A stretch of DNA of 53,758 bases, taken from the NCBI GenBank assembly GCA_910587995.1, contig CAJUNS010000015.1, positions 1-53,758 of the forward strand. Direction: 5' to 3'. Below are positions 1 through 8,231 of the stretch, one piece after another; within the stretch, counting starts at the first letter, position 1, and each line of letters starts with the position of its first letter. Position numbers and translations under genes: made by a program. The notes under the pieces are model-generated. The model did not search any database and was not told where the DNA came from. It saw only the letters and a program-made list of their open reading frames with translations. The DNA comes from an uncultured Oscillospiraceae bacterium (lineage in GTDB: Bacteria; Bacillota_A; Clostridia; Oscillospirales; Acutalibacteraceae).

Positions 1-93
1 TATTTTCGCACTAACCCGCAATTTGTGCAATATTTATTTTTCAAACAAGGCCTAGAGATTGGCCCGGCGCGGACGGTCCGCGGCCAGCCGCGC

Positions 94-1551
94 TCAGGCT
101 TTGCCGGGCAGGGACGGGGATGCGGCGGCTTCTTCCGGCTCCGGGGCGGTTTCCAGCTCGAACCAGAAGGTGCTGCCTTGGCCCAGCTGGCTGATGACTC
201 CATAAGCGCCCCCGTGCAGGTCCAGCACGTTTTTTACAATGGAGAGCCCCAGCCCGGTGCCCACCTGGGCCCGGCGGTGCTCCCGGTCCACCTTGTAGTA
301 CCGGTCCCAAATATCCTGCAGCTTGTCCGGGGGAATGCCCTCCCCCTGGTCCGTGACAGAGACGCGCACCCGGCCCTGCCGCAGCTCCTGGCGCAGGGAC
401 ACGGTTTTGTCCTCCCCCGCGTAGTTGACCGCGTTGTTCACCAGATTGTACACCACCTGGGAGATTTTCAGCCGGTCCGCCACCACATAGGCCTCCTCTT
501 CCGCCTGGAAGGGAAAGGAGAAGTCCGCCAGCTTGTCGTAGCGGCCCAAAATTTCCCGCACGCTTTCCGTCAGGCTGAACCGTTCCTTGGTCAAGACCAG
601 CACCCCCGCCTCCAGCCGGGACAGGTCCAGCAGGTCGTTGACCAAGTCGTTCAACCGCCCGGCCTCGTCGATGATGATCTGCACGTTCTCCGGGGTGTTC
701 TCCCCAGGCAGGTCCCGCATAACCTCGGCATAGCCCTTAATCATGGTCAGGGGCGTGCGCAGGTCGTGAGAAACATTGGCCAGCAGCTCCCGGCGCAGGG
801 CGTCGGCCTTGGAGAGCTCCGCCGCGGCATAGTTCAGGGTCCCGGCCAGCTCGCTGACCTCCCGGGCGCCCTGGGGCGCGAAGCGAATGCTGTAGTCGCC
901 CCGGGCCAACAGCTTGGCGGCCTCGTTCATCTCGGTGAGAGGGCGGGCGATGCGTCCGGGCAGGAAGGCGGCAAAAAATACACCCAGAGGCGCTAAAATC
1001 AGCGTGATGCATACAAGCTGCACCAGCAAAGTGTCCACCGTGGAGTTGAGCATGGTGACCTCCACCTCCACCACCACCAGCCACCAAAGGCCAGAGGCCT
1101 GGGCCGTGGAGGCATAAACCAGCAGCTTGGTGCCCCCCGCCCCGGAAAGCCGGGACAGAAACAGCTGGGAATAGCTGCCTCCCAGCAGGTTTACCTGGTC
1201 GAAGAAAGCGGCGGCCTCCCGCTGGCTGAGGGCGGCGGCAAGGCTCTCTTTGTAGCTGTATTTCCAGCCCACTGGGTTGCGGCCCAGCTGGTCGAACACA
1301 TAGATGTTTGCGCCGGTTTTGGCGCACAGGTCCCGGGCGGCGGCGTCCAGGTCCGGGCTTTCCAGCTGGCGGATGAGGGCGGCGGAGATGTTTTTGGCCT
1401 CGTGAGTCTTGATGGCCTGATAGGTGGGGGCCAGCAGAAAAAGCTGAAACACCCACAGCAGCGCCGCCGTGGCCAGAGCAAACACCACAAAGCCCAAGGC
1501 CATTTGGCCCCGCACACCCATGGGGCGCCGGGGATGCTTCGCCTGTTTCAT
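94..1551 (-). CDS. HAMP-domain sensor histidine kinase
   Basis: A 485-residue membrane sensor kinase. Helix 1 spans about residues 18-40, an extracytoplasmic region follows to about 174, and helix 2 is at about 175-197. A HAMP linker follows, then the dimerisation domain with phospho-acceptor His262 in NVSHDLRTPLTMIKGY. The ATPase domain shows the N-box (VVYNLVNNAVNY, ~367-378), G1 (DQGEGIP, ~401) and G2 (GTGLGLSIV, ~431). It would phosphorylate the regulator encoded upstream in the same operon. Its ATG overlaps the stop of the small membrane-protein gene as ATGA, so the two are translationally coupled. The input signal is unknown. The family call is firm; the pairing is inferred from adjacency. 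Confidence 0.93.
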   Translation of the reverse strand: MKQAKHPRRPMGVRGQMALGFVVFALATAALLWVFQLFLLAPTYQAIKTHEAKNISAALIRQLESPDLDAAARDLCAKTGANIYVFDQLGRNPVGWKYSYKESLAAALSQREAAAFFDQVNLLGGSYSQLFLSRLSGAGGTKLLVYASTAQASGLWWLVVVEVEVTMLNSTVDTLLVQLVCITLILAPLGVFFAAFLPGRIARPLTEMNEAAKLLARGDYSIRFAPQGAREVSELAGTLNYAAAELSKADALRRELLANVSHDLRTPLTMIKGYAEVMRDLPGENTPENVQIIIDEAGRLNDLVNDLLDLSRLEAGVLVLTKERFSLTESVREILGRYDKLADFSFPFQAEEEAYVVADRLKISQVVYNLVNNAVNYAGEDKTVSLRQELRQGRVRVSVTDQGEGIPPDKLQDIWDRYYKVDREHRRAQVGTGLGLSIVKNVLDLHGGAYGVISQLGQGSTFWFELETAPEPEEAAASPSLPGKA

Positions 1552-1757
1552 TTGCGGTTATTCCTTTCCCACAGCACCCGGGCAACCGCCAAAACCGCGT
1601 TGGCAGCAAAGCCCGCAATGCCCAGCCCGGCGAAAATGTACAGGGGAACCAGGTTGTCCAGCCCATGGCGGCTGAAGATGAGAACGCCCATGCCCGCCAG
1701 GCTGACCAGCACTACGCCCAGCGCCGCCGCTTGGAGCCAAAAGAGCTTCTGTTTCAT
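1548..1757 (-). CDS. small two-helix membrane protein in a two-component operon
   Basis: A 69-residue protein I do not recognise. It has two hydrophobic segments (about residues 9-29 and 37-60), a short polar loop (SRHGLDN) and a basic tail (WERNNRK). The ATG at 1757 has an AGGAGGAATT ribosome site just upstream, and the stop overlaps the kinase start as ATGA. It lies between the response-regulator and sensor-kinase genes. Small membrane proteins in such positions sometimes modulate the kinase, but that is inference. No catalytic motif is visible. Confidence 0.7.
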   Translation of the reverse strand: MKQKLFWLQAAALGVVLVSLAGMGVLIFSRHGLDNLVPLYIFAGLGIAGFAANAVLAVARVLWERNNRK

Positions 1758-1770
1758 GGCAATTCCTCCT

Positions 1771-2463
1771 CTACTCCCCCGCCTCAAAGCGGTAGCCCAC
1801 CCCCCGCAGGGTGACAATATACCCGCTGTAGGGCCCCAGGCGGCGGCGGAGCAGCTTAATGTGGGTGTCCAGGGTCCGGTCGTCGCCGTAGAAGTCATAG
1901 CCCCATACATGGGTCAAAATCATCTCCCGGGTCAAAGCCAGCCCCTTGTTTTGCACCAAGTAACTGAGCAGCTCGTACTCTTTGGGGGAAAGCTCCACCC
2001 GCTGGCCGTCCACGGTAACCACCCGGGCGGAAAAGTCCACCGAAAGGCCGCCAAAGCTCTCCACCTGCCGGGGCTGGGCGGCGGCGGGGCGCACCCGGTT
2101 CATAATGGCGTGCACCCGCAGCATCAGCTCCTTGGGAGAAAAGGGCTTGACCACATAGTCGTCCGCGCCCAGCTCGAAGCCGTGTATTTTGTCGTACTCC
2201 TCCCCCCGGGCGGAGAGCATCAGCACCGGGATGGGGGAAATTTTTTTAATCTCGGCGGCGGCGGAGAATCCGTCCAGTTCGGGCATCATCACGTCCATAA
2301 CAATCAGGTCATAGGCCTGGGGATTTTTGCGGCACAGCTCCACAGCCTCCATGCCGTTGCGGGCCTCGGAGACCTGGTGGCCCTCAAACTCCGCGTATTT
2401 GCGGATAAGGCCGCGAATCTTCTCCTCGTCGTCCACTACTAAAAGCCGGTAGATAGGGCTCAC
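1771..2463 (-). CDS. OmpR/PhoB-family response regulator
   Basis: A two-domain regulator of about 230 residues. The receiver has the acidic pair D11/D12 (VVDDE) and phospho-acceptor D57 in VMDVMMPELDG, plus the conserved Lys in VVKPFSPKEL. The C-terminus is a winged-helix domain (LSPKEYELLSYLVQNKG, then DDRTLDTHIKLLRRRLG). I place the start at GTG 2463, which overlaps the purC stop as GTGA. The in-frame ATG at 2490 lies inside purC and has a weak ribosome site, while AAGGAG abuts the GTG, so the exact start is uncertain. It probably acts with the kinase two genes downstream. No target site is identified. Confidence 0.92.
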   Translation of the reverse strand: MSPIYRLLVVDDEEKIRGLIRKYAEFEGHQVSEARNGMEAVELCRKNPQAYDLIVMDVMMPELDGFSAAAEIKKISPIPVLMLSARGEEYDKIHGFELGADDYVVKPFSPKELMLRVHAIMNRVRPAAAQPRQVESFGGLSVDFSARVVTVDGQRVELSPKEYELLSYLVQNKGLALTREMILTHVWGYDFYGDDRTLDTHIKLLRRRLGPYSGYIVTLRGVGYRFEAGE

Positions 2464-3308
2464 TCCTTCGGAACCAGTCTTTCCTGGCACTCCAGATATT
2501 TTTGGCGGGTCTTCTCCACCACCTCGCCCGGCAGCTGGGGGCCGGGCTCTTTGCCGTTTTGGCCGTTGGCGGTCAGCCAGTCCCGCAGGTACTGCTTATC
2601 AAAGCTCTCAGGCGAGACCCCGGGCTGGTAGGCCTCCCGGCTCCAAAAACGGCTGCTGTCCGGGGTCAGCACCTCGTCGGCCACCACCAGCTGGCCGTTT
2701 TCGTCCAGGCCAAACTCAAACTTGGTGTCCGCGATGATGATGCCCCGCTCATAGGCGTAGTCATAGCAGCGCTGGTAAAGGGCCAGGGCCGCGCCGCAGA
2801 CCTTTTGGGCCAGCTCCGCGCCCAGCTTCTCTTCCATGTACTCCACAGAAACGTTTACATCGTGGCCCTCCTCGGCCTTGGTGGAGGGGGTGAGAATGGG
2901 CTCGGGAAGCTTTTCGGCCAGCCGCATGCCCTGGGGGAGGGCCCTGCCGCAGAAGCCCCCGGTTTTCTCATACTCTTTCCACATAGAGCCAAACAGGTAG
3001 CCCCGGATGATAAACTCAAAGGGGAGCATGTTCAGCTTTTTGACCAAAATGGTGCGGCCCTCAAACTCCGGGCCCTGCAGCTGGGGAGGCATGTCCGCCT
3101 GGGACTCGGAAACCATATGGTTTTTGACAATGTCGCCGGTGTAGGAGAACCAGAAGGAGGAGAGGGCGTTGAGCACCCGGCCCTTGTCCGGAATGGGGGT
3201 GGGAAGGATCACGTCGAAGGCGGAGACCCGGTCGGTGGTGACAATGGCCAGGCGGTCCGGGGCGGTCTGGTAGACTTCGCGGACTTTGCCGCTGATGATT
3301 TTTTCCAT
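2460..3308 (-). CDS. purC: SAICAR synthase
   Basis: Phosphoribosylaminoimidazole-succinocarboxamide synthase joins CAIR and aspartate using ATP in purine synthesis. At 282 residues it is of the longer Ade1-like form. Visible family blocks are GKVREVYQ at the N-terminus, VTTDRVSAFDVILP, the ADP-binding stretch EFIIRGYLFGSMWKEYEKTG, and IIADTKFEFGLDENG. A promoter lies 42-70 bp upstream. The other pur genes are not in the window. Instead the stop overlaps the start of a response-regulator gene, so purC seems to be the first gene of a two-component operon, an unusual pairing. Confidence 0.95.
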   Translation of the reverse strand: MEKIISGKVREVYQTAPDRLAIVTTDRVSAFDVILPTPIPDKGRVLNALSSFWFSYTGDIVKNHMVSESQADMPPQLQGPEFEGRTILVKKLNMLPFEFIIRGYLFGSMWKEYEKTGGFCGRALPQGMRLAEKLPEPILTPSTKAEEGHDVNVSVEYMEEKLGAELAQKVCGAALALYQRCYDYAYERGIIIADTKFEFGLDENGQLVVADEVLTPDSSRFWSREAYQPGVSPESFDKQYLRDWLTANGQNGKEPGPQLPGEVVEKTRQKYLECQERLVPKE

Positions 3309-3349
3309 GGGGAGATCAACCTTTCTTAAGGTAATTTGGGAATAGCTAT

Positions 3350-3378
3350 AGTATAAACGATGGGGGGAGGATTTTCAA
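3350..3378 (-). promoter_or_regulatory. sigma-A promoter for purC operon
   Basis: Read on the minus strand, -35 TTGAAA (3373-3378) and -10 TATACT (3350-3355) are separated by 17 bp. The -10 is 42 bp from the purC start. No purine riboswitch core was recognised in the short leader. Confidence 0.65.
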
Positions 3379-3435
3379 GAGGCATGGCACATTCCTCCAT
3401 TGGCAGGGGCGGACCGGCGCCGCTTACATCTTTGC

Positions 3436-3464
3436 TTGACCCCAGCCCCACTCTGTAGTAAAAT
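3436..3464 (+). promoter_or_regulatory. sigma-A promoter for galT-comF
   Basis: -35 TTGACC (3436-3441), 17-bp spacer, -10 TAAAAT (3459-3464), about 45 bp before galT. It is back-to-back with the purC promoter in a 200-bp divergent region. Confidence 0.6.
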
Positions 3465-3509
3465 AATTTCAGAAGCACCCCTCCCCGCTTCAGAAAGGAT
3501 GACGCCAGT

Positions 3510-5012
3510 ATGAAAACCAACGTTAATTTGGAAATCAGCCGCCTCATCGAATACGGCATCCAGACCGCCCTCATCGCTCCCGAGGACCGGGCTTATGCCG
3601 CCAACCGCCTCCTGGCCCTGCTGGGCGCGGGAGATTTCTCCCCCGTCCCGGAGGCCCAGGCCCCCCGCTGCCCCGCCGGACCCCTGGAGCGCCTTTGCGC
3701 CTGGGCCGTGGAACAGGGCCGGCTGGAGGACAACCAGGACGCCCGGGACCAGTTTGACACCGAGCTCATGGCCTGCCTGACCCCCCGGCCCTCTGAGGTG
3801 GCGGCCCGCTTCCAGGCCCTCTACCAGGAAAGCCCCCAAGCCGCCACTGACTATTATTATGGCCTGAGCCGCGCCACCAACTACATCCGGGTGGACCGCG
3901 TTGAGAAGGACCGCCTGTGGACCGCCCCCACGCCCTATGGGGACCTGGTGGTTACCATCAACCTCTCCAAGCCCGAGAAGGACCCCAAGGCCATTGCCGC
4001 CGCCAAAAACGCTCCCAAGTCCGGCTACCCGGCCTGCGCCCTGTGCCGGGAGAACGAGGGCTATCTGGGCAGCGCCAACCAGGCCGCCCGGGGCAACCAC
4101 CGGCTCATTCCCCTGGAGCTTTGCGGGGAGCGCTGGTTTTTGCAGTACTCGCCCTATGTGTATTACAACGAGCACTGCATCGTCCTCAGCGAAGCGCACC
4201 GGCCCATGAAGGTCAGCCGGGAGAGCTTCCAGCGGCTGTTGGAGTTCGTCACCCTGCTGCCCCACTATTTCCTGGGCTCCAACGCCGACCTGCCCATTGT
4301 GGGCGGCTCCATCCTCACCCACGACCACTTCCAGGGCGGGCGCTATGAATTCCCCATGGCCAAGGCCCCCCTGCGGGAAGAGCTGGCGTTCCCCGGCTTT
4401 GAGGACGTGCGCGCGGGGATTGTCCACTGGCCCATGTCGGTCATCCGCCTGCGGGCCGGGGACAAGGCCCGGCTGGTGGAGCTGGCGGACCGCATCCTTA
4501 CCGCCTGGCGGGGCTACAGCGACGCTGGCGCGGACATTCTGGCCTTTACCGGGGACACGCCCCACAACACCATCACCCCCATTGCCCGGCGGCGGGGAGA
4601 GGACTTTGAGCTGGACCTGGTTCTGCGCAACAACCGCACCACGGAGGAGCATCCCCTGGGGCTGTTCCATCCCCACAGCGAGTACCACCACATCAAAAAA
4701 GAAAACATCGGCCTCATTGAGGTTATGGGTCTGGCCATTCTGCCCCCCCGGCTGCTTACAGAAACCCAGCTGCTGGCCCAGGCCCTGGGAGAACCCCAAA
4801 AGGCGGAGGAGATTCTGTCCCGCCCGGAGATGGAGAAGCACCGGCCCTGGTATCAGGAGCTGAAGGCAAAGGCCATTCCCGCCGGAGAGGAAGAGCGGGC
4901 CATTCAAGAGAGCATTGGGGAAATCTTCGGGAAAATTCTGGGCAATGCCGGCGTCTATAAGGACCATGAGGCCGGGCGCGCCGCGTTCCGGCGGTTCTGC
5001 GCCAGTCTGTGA
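3510..5012 (+). CDS. galT: UDP-glucose--hexose-1-phosphate uridylyltransferase, Firmicutes type
   Basis: A Leloir-pathway enzyme that exchanges UMP between UDP-glucose and galactose-1-phosphate. The 500-residue length fits the long Firmicutes GalT class rather than the ~350-residue enterobacterial type. The active-site block reads THDHFQGGRYEFPM, with the H-x-H-x-Q nucleophile motif at about residues 271-275. A CALC pair sits near residue 175 (YPACALCRENEGYLG). The start has an AGAAAGGATG ribosome site. The stop overlaps the comF start as GTGA. galK and galE are not nearby, so this is an isolated gal gene. Confidence 0.93.
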   Translation: MKTNVNLEISRLIEYGIQTALIAPEDRAYAANRLLALLGAGDFSPVPEAQAPRCPAGPLERLCAWAVEQGRLEDNQDARDQFDTELMACLTPRPSEVAARFQALYQESPQAATDYYYGLSRATNYIRVDRVEKDRLWTAPTPYGDLVVTINLSKPEKDPKAIAAAKNAPKSGYPACALCRENEGYLGSANQAARGNHRLIPLELCGERWFLQYSPYVYYNEHCIVLSEAHRPMKVSRESFQRLLEFVTLLPHYFLGSNADLPIVGGSILTHDHFQGGRYEFPMAKAPLREELAFPGFEDVRAGIVHWPMSVIRLRAGDKARLVELADRILTAWRGYSDAGADILAFTGDTPHNTITPIARRRGEDFELDLVLRNNRTTEEHPLGLFHPHSEYHHIKKENIGLIEVMGLAILPPRLLTETQLLAQALGEPQKAEEILSRPEMEKHRPWYQELKAKAIPAGEEERAIQESIGEIFGKILGNAGVYKDHEAGRAAFRRFCASL

Positions 5013-5677
5013 GCCAGCGCTATCCCCTGAGCTGGCCCCGGCGGCTGGCGTGCCTGTTCTTCCCAGAGCGCTGCCTGTTCTGCGGCCGGGTGGTGCATCC
5101 GGGAGTTTTGTTCTGCGCCCTCTGTGAAGAGGACCTGCCGCCGCCCCCGCCTCTGCGGCGCATTGGCGTACCGGGCCGTGTTCCGGCGCCCACCGCCGCC
5201 GTTATGCCCTACCGGGGCCGGTGGAGGCGCTGCGTTCTGCGCTACAAATTCCAAGGCTGCCGCTCCCTGGCCCGCCAGCTGGGCTGGTTGATGGCTCAGG
5301 CCAGCGCTGTCCTGCCGGCCGGGGGCTTTGACGCGGTGGTCTATGTGCCTCTGGGCAAAAAGCGCCTGCGGGAGCGGGAGTATGACCAAAGCCAGCTTTT
5401 AGCCCGGAACATAGGGCGGTTTCTGGGCATCCCGGTGCTGGACGCGTTGGAGAAGGTGAAAAGCACCAAGACGCAGCATGAGCTCAGCCGGACAGAGCGC
5501 CTGCACAACCTGGACAAGGCCTTTCGCTGCAAGGCCCGCCTGGAGGGCAAGCGGGTGCTGCTGGTGGATGACATTGTCACCACCGGGGCGACTCTGCGGG
5601 AATGCGCGGGAGAGCTGTACCAAGCAGGCGCGGCAGAGGTATGCTGCCTTTGCGCCGGTGTGACGCTGCCCACCTAG
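5009..5677 (+). CDS. comF: ComF-family phosphoribosyltransferase-like protein
   Basis: A 222-residue double-zinc-ribbon/PRTase protein. The N-terminus carries two Cys pairs (CLFC and CALC, residues ~22-41), a zinc-ribbon signature. The C-terminal half has the PRPP-loop signature VLLVDDIVTTGATL (~184-197). ComF proteins are linked to DNA uptake and recombination in naturally competent bacteria, and many non-competent Firmicutes also carry them. The start is GTG overlapping the galT stop, so the two genes are probably co-transcribed. No other competence gene is in the window, so a role in transformation is not shown. Confidence 0.88.
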   Translation: MSQRYPLSWPRRLACLFFPERCLFCGRVVHPGVLFCALCEEDLPPPPPLRRIGVPGRVPAPTAAVMPYRGRWRRCVLRYKFQGCRSLARQLGWLMAQASAVLPAGGFDAVVYVPLGKKRLREREYDQSQLLARNIGRFLGIPVLDALEKVKSTKTQHELSRTERLHNLDKAFRCKARLEGKRVLLVDDIVTTGATLRECAGELYQAGAAEVCCLCAGVTLPT

Positions 5678-5730
5678 CGGTAGGCGCATGCGTGTGCGGG
5701 CTTAGATGCATCCTCCCACCTCTGGGCCAA

Positions 5731-5850
5731 CTTCGCGCAGCGAATGTTGGCTTCGCGCAGCGAATGTTGGCTTCGCGCAGCGAACGTTGACTTCGCGCGG
5801 CGAATGTTGGCTTCGCGCAGCGAACGTTGACTTCGCGCGGCGAATGTCAT
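5731..5850. repeat. 20-bp tandem repeat, six units, with a 40-bp super-repeat
   Basis: Six head-to-tail 20-bp units with consensus CTTCGCGCAGCGAATGTTGG. Each contains a small inverted repeat (TTCGC, 3 nt, GCGAA). Units 3 and 5 share a variant (GAACGTTGA ending) and units 4 and 6 another (CGCGG), so 5771-5810 is repeated at 5811-5847: the last expansion copied a 40-bp dimer. There are no spacers, so it is not CRISPR. It fills most of the 219-bp gap between comF and folE. Confidence 0.93.
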
Positions 5851-5896
5851 TACGTTCCACGCCCCTACAAATCTTACTGATCGGAGAGTGATACCC

Positions 5897-6454
5897 ATGG
5901 ATATGGAAAAAATAGAGGCCGCTGTCCGGGACATCTTGGAGGCCGCCGGTGAAGACCCTCAGCGGGAGGGCCTGCGGGAGACCCCCGCCCGGGTGGCGAA
6001 AATGTACGCGGAGATCTTCTCCGGCCTGGAATCGGACCCCAAAGAGCACTTGAAAATCTTTCATGAAGAGGGCCGCCATGACGAGCTGGTGCTGGTCAAG
6101 GACATCCCCCTGTACTCGGTGTGCGAGCACCACCTGCTGCCCTTTACCGGCCGGACCCACATTGCCTACATCCCCAAAAACGGGCGGATTATCGGTCTTT
6201 CCAAGCTCTCCCGCATTGTGGACTGCTTTGCCCGGCGTCCCCAGGTCCAAGAGCGCCTGACCGGCCAGGTGGCGGATTTTCTCTACGAAAACCTACAGCC
6301 TTTGGGCGTGGCCGTGTTTATGGAGGCGGAGCACCTGTGCATGACCATGCGGGGGGCCCGGGCCGCTGGGGCCAAAACCCGCACCTCCGCCCTGCGGGGC
6401 TGCATGCGCACCGACGCCAAAACCCGGGGCGAAGTCATGTCCCTGTTGGGCTGA
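5897..6454 (+). CDS. folE: GTP cyclohydrolase I
   Basis: Converts GTP to 7,8-dihydroneopterin triphosphate, the first step of folate synthesis. About 185 residues. Zinc ligands are seen in CEHHLLPF and in EHLCMTMRG. The substrate-binding block ARAAGAKTRTSALRG is present. I chose the ATG at 5897 because CGGAGAG (5882-5888) sits 8 nt upstream; an in-frame GTG at 5888 overlaps that site and is less likely. It is the first gene of a compact folE-folP-folB-folK operon. It lies 47 bp after the 20-bp tandem repeat array. Confidence 0.95.
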   Translation: MDMEKIEAAVRDILEAAGEDPQREGLRETPARVAKMYAEIFSGLESDPKEHLKIFHEEGRHDELVLVKDIPLYSVCEHHLLPFTGRTHIAYIPKNGRIIGLSKLSRIVDCFARRPQVQERLTGQVADFLYENLQPLGVAVFMEAEHLCMTMRGARAAGAKTRTSALRGCMRTDAKTRGEVMSLLG

Positions 6455-6463
6455 GGCGGGGCC

Positions 6464-7294
6464 ATGAGCGTTTCTCTTTTTTGCGCCAGGGACCGGGCGT
6501 TCCCCCTGACGCGCACCTATGTAATGGGCATTCTCAACGTAACCCCCGACTCCTTTTCCGATGGCGGCGACTACCTGGACCCGGAGGCCGCCCTGGCCCA
6601 CGCCCTGGAAATGGCCGCGCTTGGCGCGGATATCATCGACGTGGGAGGCCAGTCTACCCGGCCCGGCTATGAGGCGGTCCCCTGGGAGGAAGAGTGGGCC
6701 CGGTTAAAGCCGGTTCTGCCTGGCTTGGCGGCGGCGGGGCTGACTCTCAGTGTGGACACCTTTTACCCCCAGGTGGCCCAAAAGGCTCTGGAAGCCGGGG
6801 CCCGCATCATCAACGATGTGTCCGGCTTTGGGGATGAGATGCTCCGGGCCGTGGCTGGGTCCGGCTGTGGCTGCGTGGTGATGCATCCCCGGGGCAGCGG
6901 GGGCGGCGGGATTTTGGAGGAGGTACGGGCGTTTTTCCTGGAGCGGCGGGAGGCCGCGGCAAAGGCGGGCATCGGCCCGGAGCGGCTGTGCTTTGACCCA
7001 GGCATCGGCTTTGGCAAAACCGTGGAGGAAAACCTGCTGCTTATGGCCCAGGTGGGCCGGACCAAACTGGAGGGCAGCGCCTACCTGATGGCCGCGTCCC
7101 GGAAGCGGGTAACCGGGGCGGTGTGCGAAAACCCGCCCTTTCGGGAGCGGCTGGCGGCAACCCTGGCGGCACACACAGCGGCGGTGCTGGGGGGCGCGGA
7201 TTTAGTACGGGTCCACGATGTGAAGGAGGCCGCGCAGGCCGCAAAAATGGCCGACGCCCTCAAAGAAGTAAAAAACACGCACCAATCTTTCTGA
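6464..7294 (+). CDS. folP: dihydropteroate synthase
   Basis: Condenses 6-hydroxymethyl-dihydropterin pyrophosphate with p-aminobenzoate; this is the sulfonamide target. 276 residues with the canonical motifs MGILNVTPDSFSDGG (~22-36), DVGGQSTRPGYE (~60-71), IINDVSGF and CFDPGIGFGKTVEEN. The start is 9 bp after the folE stop, with GAGGCGGGGCC before the ATG. It sits between folE and folB in the same operon, consistent with one folate transcript. No odd substitutions were noticed in the loops I can recognise. Confidence 0.96.
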   Translation: MSVSLFCARDRAFPLTRTYVMGILNVTPDSFSDGGDYLDPEAALAHALEMAALGADIIDVGGQSTRPGYEAVPWEEEWARLKPVLPGLAAAGLTLSVDTFYPQVAQKALEAGARIINDVSGFGDEMLRAVAGSGCGCVVMHPRGSGGGGILEEVRAFFLERREAAAKAGIGPERLCFDPGIGFGKTVEENLLLMAQVGRTKLEGSAYLMAASRKRVTGAVCENPPFRERLAATLAAHTAAVLGGADLVRVHDVKEAAQAAKMADALKEVKNTHQSF

Positions 7295-7301
7295 GGTAAC
7301 T

Positions 7302-7676
7302 ATGGAAAAAATCATCATTAAAAACCTGGAAATCTTCGCCTACCACGGCGTCAACCCGGAAGAAAAGCAAAACGGCCAGCGCTTTTTGCTGGATTTGACC
7401 CTCTGGGCCGACCTGTCCCAGGCCCGCCAAAGCGACCGCCTGGAGGACACCGTCAACTATGCCGCTGTGCGCAAAACCGTGCAGCGGGCCTTTACCAGCG
7501 AAAGTTTCGACCTCATTGAGCGGGCGGGCCATGTGGCCTGCGCGGCTGTGCTGGCGGAGCATCCCAAAGTCTGCCGGGTAGAGCTGCTTCTCAAAAAGCC
7601 CGAGGCCCCCATGAACGCCGTGTTCGATTACGCGGCGGTGGAGCTCTTTGCGGAAAGGGGGGCGCAGCCATGTTAG
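7302..7676 (+). CDS. folB: dihydroneopterin aldolase
   Basis: Cleaves 7,8-dihydroneopterin to 6-hydroxymethyl-dihydropterin and glycolaldehyde. 124 residues, normal for the family. Signature parts are the pterin-binding start EIFAYHGVNPEEKQNGQRF, the segment DTVNYAAVRKTVQ with SFDLIERAGHVA, and the catalytic Lys in LLKKPEAPM. The ribosome site is TGAGGTAACT. Its end overlaps the folK start by 7 bp, implying coupled translation. Confidence 0.95.
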   Translation: MEKIIIKNLEIFAYHGVNPEEKQNGQRFLLDLTLWADLSQARQSDRLEDTVNYAAVRKTVQRAFTSESFDLIERAGHVACAAVLAEHPKVCRVELLLKKPEAPMNAVFDYAAVELFAERGAQPC

Positions 7677-8140
7677 CCGTGCTGGGGCTGGGCTCGAACC
7701 TAGGCGACCGGGAGGCCAACCTGGCCGGTGCTTTGGACCGGCTGGAGCAGTTCACGCGGATTCTGGGCATTTCCAATGTGTACGAAACCGCGCCCTTTGA
7801 CGTGCTCTCCCAACAGGAGGACTACTTGAACTGCTGTGTAATGCTGGACACAGAGCTGGACCCAGAGGCCCTTTTGGACCGCTGCCTGGACATTGAGGCC
7901 CAGCTGGGCCGGGTCCGGGAGGAGTACCACGGGGCCCGGACTTTGGACATTGACCTGTTGGTGTGCCAGGGCTTTTCCAGCCAAACGCCCCGGCTGACCC
8001 TGCCCCATCCAGGCATTTTGGAACGGGCCTTTGTGATGGTTCCCCTGTCGGACCTGTTCCCAGGCCGGGAGGCTTTGGGGCTGGACTTCTCCGCCGCCTA
8101 TGAGGCTGTGGACAAGACCGGTGTGCGGCTGTATAAATGA
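7670..8140 (+). CDS. folK: 6-hydroxymethyl-7,8-dihydropterin pyrophosphokinase
   Basis: Transfers pyrophosphate from ATP to 6-hydroxymethyl-dihydropterin, making the FolP substrate. 156 residues. The motifs are LGLGSNLGDREANL at the N-terminus, SNVYETAPF (~36), and the ATP/Mg block YHGARTLDIDLLV (~85-97). It is the last gene of the fol operon and is followed within 13 bp by an intrinsic terminator. Dihydrofolate synthase and reductase genes are not in the window. Confidence 0.95.
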   Translation: MLAVLGLGSNLGDREANLAGALDRLEQFTRILGISNVYETAPFDVLSQQEDYLNCCVMLDTELDPEALLDRCLDIEAQLGRVREEYHGARTLDIDLLVCQGFSSQTPRLTLPHPGILERAFVMVPLSDLFPGREALGLDFSAAYEAVDKTGVRLYK

Positions 8141-8152
8141 AAACCCTAAGAG

Positions 8153-8193
8153 AAAAGCGGGGGCCGTTTGAATAAACGGAGCTTCCGCTTTTT
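8153..8193 (+). terminator. intrinsic terminator of the fol operon
   Basis: Outer stem AAAGCGG/CCGCTTT encloses an inner hairpin CCGTTT-gaat-AAACGG, followed by a run of five T. It starts 13 bp after the folK stop. Confidence 0.8.
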
Positions 8194-8231
8194 GCCGGGC
8201 TCCCCTAAGTACGCCGCCGGATAACCAAGGA

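Noticed and set aside
3375..4967. 530-residue open frame antisense to galT
   Set aside because: Exact antisense shadow of a clear gene; low-complexity Gly/Val/Gln-rich translation with no domain. Long antisense frames are expected at this GC content.
5731..5850. CRISPR array
   Set aside because: The 20-bp units are directly adjacent with no unique spacers, and no cas gene is in the window.
5678..5896. THF or other riboswitch before folE
   Set aside because: The gap is almost wholly the tandem repeat; no conserved folate-riboswitch core was recognised.
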